NCBI RefSeq assembly: GCF_015864945.1
Contig: NZ_JADYWF010000001.1
Location: 1,922,378-1,986,377, forward strand
Length of the DNA stretch: 64,000 bases
Reading direction: 5' to 3'
Source of the DNA: Salinibacterium sp. NG253
GTDB lineage: Bacteria > Actinomycetota > Actinomycetes > Actinomycetales > Microbacteriaceae
The position numbers were made by a program, and so were the translations under genes. Below are positions 41,597 through 50,419 of this stretch, piece after piece (position 1 is the first letter of the stretch; every line of letters begins with the position of its first letter). The notes under the pieces are model-generated. The model did no database searches. It saw only the letters and a program-made list of their open reading frames with translations, and was not told the origin of the DNA.

Positions 41597-42640
41597 CTAG
41601 CTAGCTGAAGAAGAGGGGGCAACCGCAGGCTTCACGATGTGCGCCTCTGGGAGGTGGTGATCGCTCAGACGGTTGCGGAAGACCCAGTAGGTCCAGCCCT
41701 GGTAGATGAACACGAGAGGCAGTCCGAACGCTGTAACAACGCTCATCACGCCCAAGGTATATTCACCGCTCGCGGCGTTAGAGATCGTCAAGTTGAACGC
41801 GGAGTCAATGGTCGAAGGAAGCACGACCGGGTATACGGCGGCGAAGATGGATGACGCACCCGCCACCAAGAATGCTGCCATCCCGATAAACGCCCAGCCT
41901 TCATTTCCGGCCTTCGCGCTGAGCCACGCGAAGACGACCGCGATCACAGCGAAGACAACGAGAACCCAAGTAATGACGGTGCCGTTCTGGAACTGGATGA
42001 TCAGCACCCAGGCCACGATGGGAAGCAACGCTACGGGACTCCAGCGCACCACGAAGTTGCGGGCACGAACGCGCACATCGCCATCGGTTTTGAGGCCAAG
42101 GAAGACGGAGGCGTGAACGAGAGAGAAGCCGACGACCGCGAGGCCACCGAGCACGGCATACGGGGTGAACCACGCGAAGGCGCCGCCAACGCGGTCACCG
42201 TTAGCGTCGATGGGGAGGCCGGTCGTGGTGAGCGCGAGCGCTGCACCGATACCAAAGGCGGAACCCAGCGAGCCGAGGCCGAGAGCGCGGTCCCACCACA
42301 TGCGCCACTTCTCAGTGGAGCCCTTGCCGCGGTACTCAATTGCGACGGCGCGGAAGATAAGGCTCACGAGCACGATCGTCAGCGGGATGTAGAGCGCCGA
42401 GAAGAGCGATGCATACCAATACGGGAATGCAGCAAAAGTGGCGGCTCCGGCCGTGATCAGCCAGACCTCGTTACCGTCCCAGACCGGGCCGATGGCATTG
42501 AGCATGAGACGTCGTTCGCGGTCTTTGCGGGTGCTGAACAGCAGCAGCATCCCGACGCCGAGGTCGAAGCCTTCGAGAAGGAGGTAGCCGATCCACAAAG
42601 CCGCGATCGCGATAAACCAGATTGTCGGAAGAAGTTCCAT
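41597..42640 (-). CDS. cydB: Cytochrome bd ubiquinol oxidase subunit II
   Basis: A 347-residue membrane subunit with about eight or nine helices. Family markers are LPTIWFIAIAALWIGYLLLEGFDLGVGMLL near the N-terminus, AIGPVWDGNEVWLITAGAATFAAFP in the first third and the C-terminal FIYQGWTYWVFRNRL. Together with CydA it forms the quinol oxidase that reduces oxygen at low concentration. AGAAGGG before the ATG gives the ribosome site. It lies between cydA and cydDC in one operon. Confidence 0.96.
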   Translation of the reverse strand: MELLPTIWFIAIAALWIGYLLLEGFDLGVGMLLLFSTRKDRERRLMLNAIGPVWDGNEVWLITAGAATFAAFPYWYASLFSALYIPLTIVLVSLIFRAVAIEYRGKGSTEKWRMWWDRALGLGSLGSAFGIGAALALTTTGLPIDANGDRVGGAFAWFTPYAVLGGLAVVGFSLVHASVFLGLKTDGDVRVRARNFVVRWSPVALLPIVAWVLIIQFQNGTVITWVLVVFAVIAVVFAWLSAKAGNEGWAFIGMAAFLVAGASSIFAAVYPVVLPSTIDSAFNLTISNAASGEYTLGVMSVVTAFGLPLVFIYQGWTYWVFRNRLSDHHLPEAHIVKPAVAPSSSAS

Positions 42641-42658
42641 GAGTAGTAGCCCTTCTGC

Positions 42659-44248
42659 TTAGTAGGCGAACGCGAGAACGTCGTCGCGATTGTCTGGTTT
42701 GTTGGGATCGTCAGGGTCGTTGCCATCGCCATCCGAATGATCGAGCTCAGGCATTGCCGACGCAACCCCACCGCGCACGTACTTGACGAGCAATCTCACT
42801 TCGAAGACCATCAGGAAGGCGTAGACCAGAGCGAGGGAGACGAGCGAGAAGATGATCTCTTCGCCACTCACGCCGGGGGAGACGGCTGCCGCGGTGAACA
42901 TGTAGACACCGTCGACGCCACCGGGCGTCGGGTTGGGCACGACCACGAAAGGTTGGCGGCCCATCTCGGTGAACACCCAGCCGGCGATGTTGGCGCCGAA
43001 GGGGGCTGCGATGCTGAGCAGCGCTGTTCCCATGAGGAACTTCGACCGCGGCACGGTGCCCTTGCGAACGATCCACAGTGTGAGGGCGGCAAACGCGGCT
43101 GCGAGCATTCCGAAGCCGATCATGAGGCGGAAGCCCCAGTAGGTGACCTCCATGAGAGGCAAGTAATCGATCTCTTGGCCGGCGCGCTCGCCATACAGCG
43201 GGTCGTCGGGAAGGTTGGTTCCGTACAGCTCTTGGTACTGCGGGATGAGGGTGTTCACACCCTGAATCTCGGTATCAAAGTCGCCGTGCGCGAGAAACGA
43301 GAGCAAGCCGGGAATTTCAATAATGCCCACGACATCTTCACAGTTTTGGCCTCCGAGGGGGCCAATCGACAGCACCGAGAAGCTCGTGCCGTCGTAGCAC
43401 GCAGCCTCAGCGGCGGCCATCTTCAGCGGCTGCTGTTCAAACATGAGCTTGGCCTGAAGGTCACCCGTGATCGAGAGAGCGCCAAATCCGAGGATCGCGA
43501 TAACGGCACCGATGCGGATGCTCTTGATCCAGACGGCGTGATCCTTGCGATCGCGGCCCGGGATGCTGAGGTTCTCGCCGACGACGACACGACCTGTGGC
43601 ATCCACAGAGTCGATCCCATCGCGACGGCGCTGCCAGAGCTGGTACCAAGCAATGCCGACCACGAAGCCAGCACCGACGGCAATAGCACCGGTGACCGTG
43701 TGGGAGAAGGCGGAGAGGGCGGTGTTGTTGGTGAGCACGGCCCAGATGTCAGTCATGACGGGGCGACCATCGATGAGTTCAACACCGACCGGGTGCTGCA
43801 TCCAGGAGTTAGCAACAATGATGAAGAAGGCGGAGACGATCGAGCCTGCGACAGCGATCCAGAGGGTGGCGAGGTGGATTTTCTTGGGGAGACGGCTCCA
43901 GCCGAAGATCCACAGGCCGAGGAAGACGGACTCGAAGAAGAAGGCCAGCAAGCCTTCCATGGCAAGCGGTGCGCCGAAGACGTCACCGACGTAGCGGGAG
44001 TATTCGCTCCACGCCATGCCGAACTGGAACTCTTGAACGAGACCGGTGGCCACACCCATGATGAAGTTGATGAGGTACAACTTGCCCCAGAACTTGGTCA
44101 TGCGCAGCCACTTTTCGTCGCCGGTGCGCACCCACTGGGTTTGCATGAGCGCAACGATAGGGCCGAGACCTAACGTGAGCGGGACCATGATGAAGTGGTA
44201 AACGGTAGTGATTCCGAATTGCCATCTGGCGATCTCTAGGGGGTCCAC
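42659..44248 (-). CDS. cydA: Cytochrome bd ubiquinol oxidase subunit I
   Basis: A 529-residue haem-binding subunit of cytochrome bd. The start is DPLEIARWQFGITTVYHFIMVPLT, with the haem b595 ligand His near residue 18; further motifs are GVATGLVQEFQFGMAW, WMQHPVGVELIDGRP (haem b558 side) and GFGMLAAAFAALTLW. The Q-loop region between residues about 250 and 340 is of short type. A GTG at 44248 is preceded by AGAGG. It is the first gene of cydA-cydB-cydDC and is divergent from the blaI-like repressor gene. Confidence 0.96.
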   Translation of the reverse strand: MDPLEIARWQFGITTVYHFIMVPLTLGLGPIVALMQTQWVRTGDEKWLRMTKFWGKLYLINFIMGVATGLVQEFQFGMAWSEYSRYVGDVFGAPLAMEGLLAFFFESVFLGLWIFGWSRLPKKIHLATLWIAVAGSIVSAFFIIVANSWMQHPVGVELIDGRPVMTDIWAVLTNNTALSAFSHTVTGAIAVGAGFVVGIAWYQLWQRRRDGIDSVDATGRVVVGENLSIPGRDRKDHAVWIKSIRIGAVIAILGFGALSITGDLQAKLMFEQQPLKMAAAEAACYDGTSFSVLSIGPLGGQNCEDVVGIIEIPGLLSFLAHGDFDTEIQGVNTLIPQYQELYGTNLPDDPLYGERAGQEIDYLPLMEVTYWGFRLMIGFGMLAAAFAALTLWIVRKGTVPRSKFLMGTALLSIAAPFGANIAGWVFTEMGRQPFVVVPNPTPGGVDGVYMFTAAAVSPGVSGEEIIFSLVSLALVYAFLMVFEVRLLVKYVRGGVASAMPELDHSDGDGNDPDDPNKPDNRDDVLAFAY

Positions 44249-44324
44249 TCCTGGCCTCTCTAATTGTGACGATTGCCCTCATAACAGCAGCCAATGTTTT
44301 AGCTGGGTAAGTGCTGTAAGACAT

Positions 44325-44365
44325 TTCTACACCTTCGTAGAATTTATTTCTACTTAGGGTAGAAT
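44325..44365 (+). promoter_or_regulatory. Double BlaI-type operator and leaderless -10 box
   Basis: Two dyads of the same half-site pair occur: TTCTAC (44325-44330) with GTAGAA (44337-44342), and TTCTAC (44348-44353) with GTAGAA (44359-44364). The second overlaps TAGAAT (44360-44365), a -10 box six bases before the ATG at 44372. The site lies between the blaI-like gene and cydA and could control both. Confidence 0.75.
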
Positions 44366-44371
44366 TGGCCC

Positions 44372-44734
44372 ATGAATTCGCTGGGTGAACTCGAACGCAG
44401 TGTCATGGACCTGCTGTGGGCGAGCACTGAAAGCCTCTCGGCCTACGACCTGCAGGCTGCTCTGGCATCCCCTGCATCATCCGGGCGCGAGCTCGCCGCC
44501 ACCACCATTCTCACCGTGCTCTCTCGACTTGAGAAGAAAAACTTTGTGGTGCGCGAACGTGACGTGCGCCCGCACCGTTACCGCGCCGCATCAGTGCGCG
44601 CCGAACACATGGCAGACCTCATGCACGAAGTGCTCGGTGGCGCCAGCGACCGCACCGCAGTGCTCGAACGCTTCGTCGGGCAGGTCACGAGCGAAGAAGC
44701 CGAGACCCTCCGCCGCATTCTCGCCGGACGATAA
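44372..44734 (+). CDS. BlaI/MecI/CopY-family transcriptional repressor
   Basis: A 120-residue winged-helix repressor. The DNA-binding half is LGELERSVMDLLWASTESLS, then TTILTVLSRLEKKNFVVRER, and the C-terminal half is the dimerisation helix (RTAVLERFVGQVTSEEAETLRR). It is coupled to a membrane metalloprotease gene two bases downstream, the usual repressor/sensor-protease pair. Two matching operators lie directly upstream, in the gap shared with cydA. Confidence 0.93.
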   Translation: MNSLGELERSVMDLLWASTESLSAYDLQAALASPASSGRELAATTILTVLSRLEKKNFVVRERDVRPHRYRAASVRAEHMADLMHEVLGGASDRTAVLERFVGQVTSEEAETLRRILAGR

Positions 44735-44736
44735 CC

Positions 44737-45573
44737 GTGGTTGCCGCCGCGATCACACTCGGCTTCGTCGCAGTGCTGCTGGCGTGGCCACTGCCCGCAC
44801 TGCTTACGGGTGCCACCTGGGCCTACCGTCGTCCAACTCTCGGGCTGCTCGTCTGGCAACTCGTCGCCCTCGTGGGCGGCTTCAGCATGATCGGCTCCCT
44901 CGTGCTGCTCGGGGCCGCAACCTTCGCCACCGATCTTCCGGATGCCGCAACCGGCATGTGGCGCTTCGTCACCCACAACGAACTCCCCGAAGGTTCCTCG
45001 GTGTGGTCGTTGCTCGCACTCTCGGGAGCTCTCTTCCTCACTGCGCACCTGCTGCTCAATCTCCTCGTCACCGTCGTCTACGCGGAGCGTGAGCGTGCGC
45101 GCCACTCCCAACTCATCACCCTGCTGAGCGAACCGATGACCGACCGCCCCGGCACGCGACTCATCAATACCCCAGCCCCCGTGGCCTACTGCCTCCCCGG
45201 TGCCCTCACCTCCATCACCGTGCTGAGCGCCGGACTGCTGCAATTGCTCGACGAAGAAGAACTCCAAGCGGTCATCGAACACGAACGTGCCCACGTGCGT
45301 CTGCGCCACGACATCGTGCTGATCTTCTTCACCGCCTGGAAAGTTTCCCTCCCGTGGCTACCCACCGCCCGCAACGCCTCCCGTGAAGTCGCCCTCCTGC
45401 TCGAAATGCACGCCGACGATAATGCCCTCGTACACGTCGGCCGAGGCAGCCTCGCCCGCGCCATCACCATCGTCTCCGAAGGTGGCGCGCTACCCCAGCG
45501 CAGCGAACTCTCCTCAGCAATGCCCGAATCGACGCCAAAGGAACTACGGGCTCGACTGCTTCGGCTCGCCTAA
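44737..45573 (+). CDS. M56-family membrane metallopeptidase (BlaR1-like, short)
   Basis: A 278-residue membrane protease with three to four helices and a zinc motif HERAH at residues 182-186 in the context AVIEHERAHVRLRHD. Full BlaR1 proteins have an extra external penicillin-sensing domain, which is absent here, so the signal it senses is unknown. GTG start two bases after the repressor gene; the two form one operon. It would cleave the BlaI-like repressor on signal. Confidence 0.9.
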   Translation: MVAAAITLGFVAVLLAWPLPALLTGATWAYRRPTLGLLVWQLVALVGGFSMIGSLVLLGAATFATDLPDAATGMWRFVTHNELPEGSSVWSLLALSGALFLTAHLLLNLLVTVVYAERERARHSQLITLLSEPMTDRPGTRLINTPAPVAYCLPGALTSITVLSAGLLQLLDEEELQAVIEHERAHVRLRHDIVLIFFTAWKVSLPWLPTARNASREVALLLEMHADDNALVHVGRGSLARAITIVSEGGALPQRSELSSAMPESTPKELRARLLRLA

Positions 45574-45582
45574 ACCGCTGGG

Positions 45583-45610
45583 AACTAGTCCGCATTAATG
45601 ACGACTAGTT
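45583..45610 (+). terminator. Hairpin after the M56 protease gene
   Basis: AACTAGTC (45583-45590) pairs with GACTAGTT (45603-45610) around a 12-base loop, ten bases past the stop codon. No U-run follows. Confidence 0.5.
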
Positions 45611-45715
45611 TGGCCCCCAATAGGGGTCTAGCGTTCAAGTAGAGAGAAAGTCTCAGGCTTTCGCTCACGCTACACAGTCGCATTAACCAGGCAGAGCTGA
45701 AAGCAGGGGGCAGAA

Positions 45716-45979
45716 ATGAACAAGAAAGTACTCGGTTGGGTCATCGTTCTTCTCGCGAGCCTTACCGCCGCAGCCGCAGCAGCCGTCTGGCTGCTTGTGG
45801 CTGGAGTCGGTCCTGAGCTCGTTATCGTCTCGGGCCTCCCGCCACTTCCCACACTCACTCTGGGCGTGTCAGCGCTCACGGCAGTGATCGCGAGCCTCGC
45901 ACTGCTGCGTGCCGAGACGCCTCCTCGCCGTTCGCACACTCGCTCCACCTTTATCGCGCACCGGCCAGGCGCCGCCTAG
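45716..45979 (+). CDS. Small membrane protein, 87 residues
   Basis: Not recognised. Two hydrophobic segments (VLGWVIVLLASLTAAAAAAV and LTLGVSALTAVIASLALL) separated by a proline-rich turn, then a basic tail (PPRRSHTRST). GGGGGCAGAA before the ATG serves as ribosome site. It ends just before the stop of a minus-strand MFS gene. Likely a small inner-membrane protein. Confidence 0.6.
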   Translation: MNKKVLGWVIVLLASLTAAAAAAVWLLVAGVGPELVIVSGLPPLPTLTLGVSALTAVIASLALLRAETPPRRSHTRSTFIAHRPGAA

Positions 45980-45991
45980 ATCCGAGCGGCG

Positions 45992-47227
45992 TTACTCAGC
46001 GACTTTCGGGCCGCGGAGAAACGCGAGGGGCAGGGTTAGCAGCGTGATTGCTGCGGCCACCAGAATGGCGGGCGAGAAAGCGAACGCCGTGGCGAGGGTT
46101 CCGATGAGCACGGAACCGAGAGCCGTTCCGAGATCGAAGCCGATATTCCAGACGGCACTGGCTGTGCCGTATTGCTTGCGCGGAACGGCAGCAAGCGAGA
46201 TCAGGAGAGTCAGGTTTTGCAGGCCGCCGTAGGCAATGCCGACGAGGGTCATACCGACGAGGAACAACAGGATGCCGGTGGCGGCGGGATTCTGCACGGC
46301 TGCGGCAATCGCGAGCAGACCCGCGACCGCGATGATGACGAGGGGCCACAGGAAGCGGTTGGCGCCGAAACGGTCAGAGAGCCCACCAATGGCCCACCGG
46401 GTCACAGCGGCGCTCAGGGTAAGCAGAGCGAGAGAGCCTGCGGTTGCCGCTGCCGACGAGCTCATTTGCGGCGCAAAGGTGATCAAGGCGCCGCCGGCAA
46501 GGGTGACGCCGCTCAGCAGCATCATGGGGCGCAGGAGCGTGACGGCGAGCATCCATCTGGCAGATTTGCCGCCGGGTGGGGGAGCGATTGGCGTCGCACC
46601 GGTGGCTGGTAGGAGTTCGCGCTCGGCTGCTTGCTCGCGCAAAATACGGGCCAGCCGGGGTGCCGAGCTGATGCCGAGAAGGGGGAGCGCGCCGAGAGCG
46701 AAGACCGCCCAGAAGCCGACGGCGTCGGCAAGGAGTGTCGCGGCTGGCACGAGCAGAATTTGCGGAATCGCAATTGAGGCACCGTAGATGCCGACCGCGG
46801 CGCCATGCTGGGTGCGATCGACGAGGTTCGCCACCACGGTCGACCCGGTGACAGTGAGGATGCCGAAGCCGACCCCGCGCACTGCTGAAATCGCGAGAAT
46901 CCACGCCAGCTGATCAGAGACAAGCAGCAGCAGTGGCGGAACCCCGAGCAGCGCGAGCCCCGCAGCCAGCACTCGCCCTGTGCCCAATCGCGCCAGAAGG
47001 CGAGGCACGAAGGGTTGCGTCATCACGGTAACGAGCAGAAGGATTCCGTTGACCCAGCCCGAGCCGGCTTCTGTCGCGCCGCCCTGAATCGCCCACAACG
47101 GAGCGACAGGAATGAGAACAACGAACCCACCGAATCCTGCCGCCGTCAACACCAGCAGCGCGGGCATCCCGGGTGCGCGCCACACAGGCGGCGGAGTTGC
47201 GAGAGAAGGTTGAGTCACGGTGTTCAA
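45992..47227 (-). CDS. MFS transporter
   Basis: A 411-residue, 12-helix major facilitator with motif A-like VPRLLARLGTGRVLAAGLAL in loop 2-3, a second-half repeat around IGGLSDRFGANRFLW, and a short central loop. Relatives are drug or metabolite exporters. A TTG at 47227 and a GTG at 47218 are both possible starts; the former has GGCGGGG seven bases before it, inside the hairpin at 47235-47282. It lies downstream of lldD on the same strand. Confidence 0.85.
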   Translation of the reverse strand: MNTVTQPSLATPPPVWRAPGMPALLVLTAAGFGGFVVLIPVAPLWAIQGGATEAGSGWVNGILLLVTVMTQPFVPRLLARLGTGRVLAAGLALLGVPPLLLLVSDQLAWILAISAVRGVGFGILTVTGSTVVANLVDRTQHGAAVGIYGASIAIPQILLVPAATLLADAVGFWAVFALGALPLLGISSAPRLARILREQAAERELLPATGATPIAPPPGGKSARWMLAVTLLRPMMLLSGVTLAGGALITFAPQMSSSAAATAGSLALLTLSAAVTRWAIGGLSDRFGANRFLWPLVIIAVAGLLAIAAAVQNPAATGILLFLVGMTLVGIAYGGLQNLTLLISLAAVPRKQYGTASAVWNIGFDLGTALGSVLIGTLATAFAFSPAILVAAAITLLTLPLAFLRGPKVAE

Positions 47228-47234
47228 CCCTATG

Positions 47235-47282
47235 CCCCGCCGGGTGCTAGCTGACGAACGTCAGAAGCCAGACCCGGCGGGG
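47235..47282 (-). terminator. Nested hairpin after lldD
   Basis: CCCCGCCGGGT (47235-47245) pairs with ACCCGGCGGGG (47272-47282), and the loop contains CTGACG/CGTCAG (47251-47256, 47259-47264). It can end the lldD transcript and would also hide the ribosome site of the MFS gene. Confidence 0.75.
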
Positions 47283-47333
47283 ACAGAGAACTCGCGCGGC
47301 AACCCACCACAACCTGCGGCGCGAGTGGCCTAG

Positions 47334-48650
47334 TTATTTGGCAGCAGGCTTCTTGGCCGCGGGCTTCTTCGGTGCGGCGCGCTTGGCAGGAACCGCAGCG
47401 GCTGCACTGGGAGCTACGGCACGGGGAGCCAGGCGCTGCAGCTGGGTGACGTGCTTGGGCTCGAGCTCTTCGATGCTGGTGACTTCGAGCAGTTTCATAG
47501 TGCGCACGATTTGGCTGGAGAGAATCTCGATCGTGCGGTCGACGCCTTCGCGACCTCCGGCCATGAGGCCATAGAGGTAGGCGCGGCCGATGAGCGTGAA
47601 CTTGGCTCCCAGCGCCATCGAGGCCACGACATCCGCACCGTTCATGATGCCGGTGTCCACCATCACCTCGACGTCGTTGCCGACCTCGCGGGCGACCTCC
47701 GGCAGGAGGTGGAACGGGATGGGCGCGCGGTCGAGCTGGCGGCCACCGTGGTTCGAGAGCAGGATGCCGTCAACACCGAGGTCGGCAAGGCGCTTCGAAT
47801 CTTCAAGGTTTTGCACTCCCTTGATGACGATCTTGCCCGGCCACATGGCGCGGATGACCTTGAGGTCTTCGTAGTTGATCGACGGATCCATCGCCGAGTT
47901 GAGCAGTTCACCGACGGTGCGGCCGCCGGTGGACGAGAGCGAGGCAAACTCCAGCGGGGGAGTCGTGAGGAAGTCGAACCACCACCACGGGCGGGGGATC
48001 GCATTAGCGATCGTGCCGAGAGTCAGCTGCGGCGGGATTGAGAATCCGTTGCGGGTGTCCCGAAGACGGGCGCCGGCGATGGGGGTGTCGACGGTGAACA
48101 TGAGGGTGTCGTAGCCGGCAGCTGCCGCACGTTCGACGAGTCCGTACGAGATTTCGCGCTCGCGCATGACGTACAGCTGGAACCAGTTGCGACCGTTTGG
48201 GTTCGCGGCCTTCACGTCTTCAATTGATGTCGTGCCGAGCGTCGAGAGGGTGAACGGAATGCCCGCTGCCGCTGCTGCGCCCGCGCCCGCAATCTCGCCT
48301 TCGGTTTGCATGAGGCGCGTGAATCCCGTTGGCGCAATACCGAAGGGCATCGCGGAGGTGCCGCCGAGAATCTGGGTCGTGGTCGAGACGTTCGAGGCGT
48401 CACGAAGGATCGACGGGTGAAACTCGATGTCTTCGAAAGCTTGGCGCGCACGGCTGAGCGAGATTTCGCCTTCGGCCGAGCCATCCGTGTAGTCGTAGGC
48501 GGCCTTGGGGGTGCGGCGCTTAGCGATGGCTTTGAGGTCATAAATCGTGAGGGCGCTATCGAGACGGCGCTTCTTGCCGTTGAGTTCTGGTGCCTTGAAC
48601 TTCATGAGCTTGGCAAGCTCGATGGGGTTCGGGAACTGACGCTTAACCAT
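47334..48650 (-). CDS. lldD: FMN-dependent L-lactate dehydrogenase / alpha-hydroxy-acid oxidase with a basic tail
   Basis: A 438-residue FMN enzyme that oxidises L-lactate (or a similar hydroxy acid) to pyruvate. The TIM-barrel markers are [13 protein letters not shown], the FMN stretch [12 protein letters not shown], the substrate loop [12 protein letters not shown], the catalytic [14 protein letters not shown] (with the active His) and the phosphate site [21 protein letters not shown]. The final 35 residues are extra: an Ala/Pro/Lys tail ending [18 protein letters not shown], typical of histone-like proteins and unusual here. It follows a GntR regulator in the same operon. The start has AAAGGAAC upstream. 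Confidence 0.9.
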   Translation of the reverse strand: MVKRQFPNPIELAKLMKFKAPELNGKKRRLDSALTIYDLKAIAKRRTPKAAYDYTDGSAEGEISLSRARQAFEDIEFHPSILRDASNVSTTTQILGGTSAMPFGIAPTGFTRLMQTEGEIAGAGAAAAAGIPFTLSTLGTTSIEDVKAANPNGRNWFQLYVMREREISYGLVERAAAAGYDTLMFTVDTPIAGARLRDTRNGFSIPPQLTLGTIANAIPRPWWWFDFLTTPPLEFASLSSTGGRTVGELLNSAMDPSINYEDLKVIRAMWPGKIVIKGVQNLEDSKRLADLGVDGILLSNHGGRQLDRAPIPFHLLPEVAREVGNDVEVMVDTGIMNGADVVASMALGAKFTLIGRAYLYGLMAGGREGVDRTIEILSSQIVRTMKLLEVTSIEELEPKHVTQLQRLAPRAVAPSAAAAVPAKRAAPKKPAAKKPAAK

Positions 48651-48659
48651 GGGGTTCCT

Positions 48660-49310
48660 TTAGTTGGAGGTGTCGAGGTGGGTGAGGAGGCGATCGCGCG
48701 CCCCCAGAATGTGGTCGCGGGTGAGGCGCTCCGCTGAGGCGGCATCCCCGGCGGTGATCGCATCGAGGATGCCCTGGTGTTGCTCGGCTACCTCGTGAGC
48801 GGTGATGAGGTGGGCGGATTGAACTTGCCCAATGCACAACTCGACTTCGCCCATGAGCAGTTCGTGCAGGCGAGTGAGGCGCGTGCTGGGCTGACCGGCG
48901 ACGAGCGCGCGGTGGAATTGGATGTCGTGGTGCGCGAAATCATCGGTGGCGGTAAGCGCCCGGTGGGCTGCCAGCGCTTCTGCCGGAATCGCGCCGGCTT
49001 CGGCGAGGGCGCCCATCGCGGCAGTTTCCACGATGGAGCGGGTGTCGAAGAGGTCGAGCACGTCGTCGTAGCTGAGCTCGGGCACGCGCGCGGCCCGGTG
49101 GGCTTCGCGACGCAGGATGCCGTCAGCGACCAGACGGTCGATGGCGATGCGTGCGGTGGGGCGGGCCACGCCGAACCGCAGGGCGACGGCCGACTCGGTG
49201 ATGGCCGATCCGGGGGCATCGCGCTGGGCGATGATGTCGGCGCGAAGCTTCTGAGCAACGGTCTCGGGGAGCACTGCGGCGTTTTCAATCAAGGTGCGCT
49301 CCCTCTTCAT
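48660..49310 (-). CDS. GntR-family regulator with an FCD domain (LldR-like)
   Basis: A 216-residue regulator: an N-terminal winged helix (SAITESAVALRFGVARPTARIA, then IDRLVADGILRREA) and a C-terminal FCD ligand domain (SIVETAAMGALAE, FHRALVAGQPS) that binds an organic acid. It lies nine bases upstream of lldD in the same direction, so it most likely senses lactate and controls that operon. ATG start at 49310, followed by a matching operator upstream. Confidence 0.92.
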   Translation of the reverse strand: MKRERTLIENAAVLPETVAQKLRADIIAQRDAPGSAITESAVALRFGVARPTARIAIDRLVADGILRREAHRAARVPELSYDDVLDLFDTRSIVETAAMGALAEAGAIPAEALAAHRALTATDDFAHHDIQFHRALVAGQPSTRLTRLHELLMGEVELCIGQVQSAHLITAHEVAEQHQGILDAITAGDAASAERLTRDHILGARDRLLTHLDTSN

Positions 49311-49317
49311 TGACTCG

Positions 49318-49356
49318 GATTGTCAAACAATCTAACAGAATGTAAGACAAAGTGAA
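49318..49356 (-). promoter_or_regulatory. GntR-type operator over the regulator/lldD promoter
   Basis: GATTGT (49318-49323) and ACAATC (49327-49332) form a perfect dyad with a three-base centre; the core TTGTCAAACAA fits FadR-type sites. On the minus strand TAGATT (49329-49334) could be -10 and TTCACT (49351-49356) -35, 16 bases apart, so the operator covers the -10 box. Confidence 0.7.
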
Positions 49357-49411
49357 ATAGGCCCCTGCTACATTGGCGACGTATGTTTTCGTGCGCAACA
49401 AAGGAGATGGC

Positions 49412-50404
49412 ATGACGAAGCAAGTGGCATGGGGAATCTTGGGCACCGGGTGGATCGCAACGCTGCAAACGAGTGACCTGAACGAGCACGGCCACAAGGT
49501 CGTTGCAGTTGGATCACGCACTCAAGAATCGGCCGACAAGTTCGCTGCCGAGTACGGCATCCCGACCGCTCACGGCAGCTATGAAGACCTCGTTGCCGAC
49601 CCCAACGTTGACGCCATCTACGTCGCTACTCCCCACCCGTTCCACGAAGAGCACGCGCTGCTGGCCCTCAACGCCGGCAAGCATGTGCTTGTCGAGAAGG
49701 CGTTCACGATGAACGCTGCCCAGGCGGAGAACGTCGTCTCCCGGGCATCCGAACTGAACCTTGTCGTGCTCGAAGCCATGTGGACGCGCTACCTGCCGCA
49801 TATGGTGCGCATCCGCCAGCTCATCGCCGAGGGCGCGCTCGGAAAGATCCGCAGTGTGATAGCCGACCACAACCAGAACATCTCAATGGATCCGCTGCAC
49901 CGCCTGAACAACCCGCTCTTGGGCGGTGGAGCGCTGCTCGACCTCGGTATCTACCCCGTGTCATTCACCTACGACATCCTCGGCGCCCCCACGAGCATCG
50001 TGGCCGTCGCCACCAAGACAGTGACGGATGTCGACCGCCAGACCTCGATGATCTTCAGCTACGGCGACGAAGCCCAAGCGGTTATCCAGACCACCCTCGA
50101 TCTGCGAGGCCCCACGCGCGCCGTGATCGTCGGCAGCGAAGGCCGCATCGAAATCGCCGAGACTTGGTACGCGCCCACGACCTACACGCGCTTCGATGGA
50201 AAGGGCAACGTTGTCGAAGAATTCGATGGCACCGTCACCGGTCGCGGCATGCAATTTCAGGCCGCAGAACTTGAACGGCTCGTCACCGCAGGCGAGATCG
50301 CCAACGATATTCTGTCGCCGAGCGAGACCATCGAGATCATGCACACGCTCGACGAGATCCGCCGCCAGATCGGGCTTACCTACCCGATGCTCGACGAAAG
50401 CTAG
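49412..50404 (+). CDS. Gfo/Idh/MocA-family oxidoreductase
   Basis: A 330-residue NAD(P)-dependent sugar or inositol dehydrogenase-like enzyme. The Rossmann start is QVAWGILGTGWIATLQTSDL; the active-site motif is VLVEKAFTMNAAQAE (EKP-like, here EKA), followed by the second conserved block RLNNPLLGGGALLDLGIYPV with the catalytic Asp/His region. AAAGGAG before ATG 49412 supports the start. It is divergent from the GntR-lldD operon and may share that promoter region. Substrate unknown. Confidence 0.9.
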   Translation: MTKQVAWGILGTGWIATLQTSDLNEHGHKVVAVGSRTQESADKFAAEYGIPTAHGSYEDLVADPNVDAIYVATPHPFHEEHALLALNAGKHVLVEKAFTMNAAQAENVVSRASELNLVVLEAMWTRYLPHMVRIRQLIAEGALGKIRSVIADHNQNISMDPLHRLNNPLLGGGALLDLGIYPVSFTYDILGAPTSIVAVATKTVTDVDRQTSMIFSYGDEAQAVIQTTLDLRGPTRAVIVGSEGRIEIAETWYAPTTYTRFDGKGNVVEEFDGTVTGRGMQFQAAELERLVTAGEIANDILSPSETIEIMHTLDEIRRQIGLTYPMLDES

Positions 50405-50419
50405 CGCGCGCTAACGCGG

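Noticed and set aside
42737-44173. 478-residue open frame on the plus strand
   Set aside because: Antisense to cydA; His/Glu/Asp-rich sequence without a fold pattern, as expected from the complement of membrane-protein codons.
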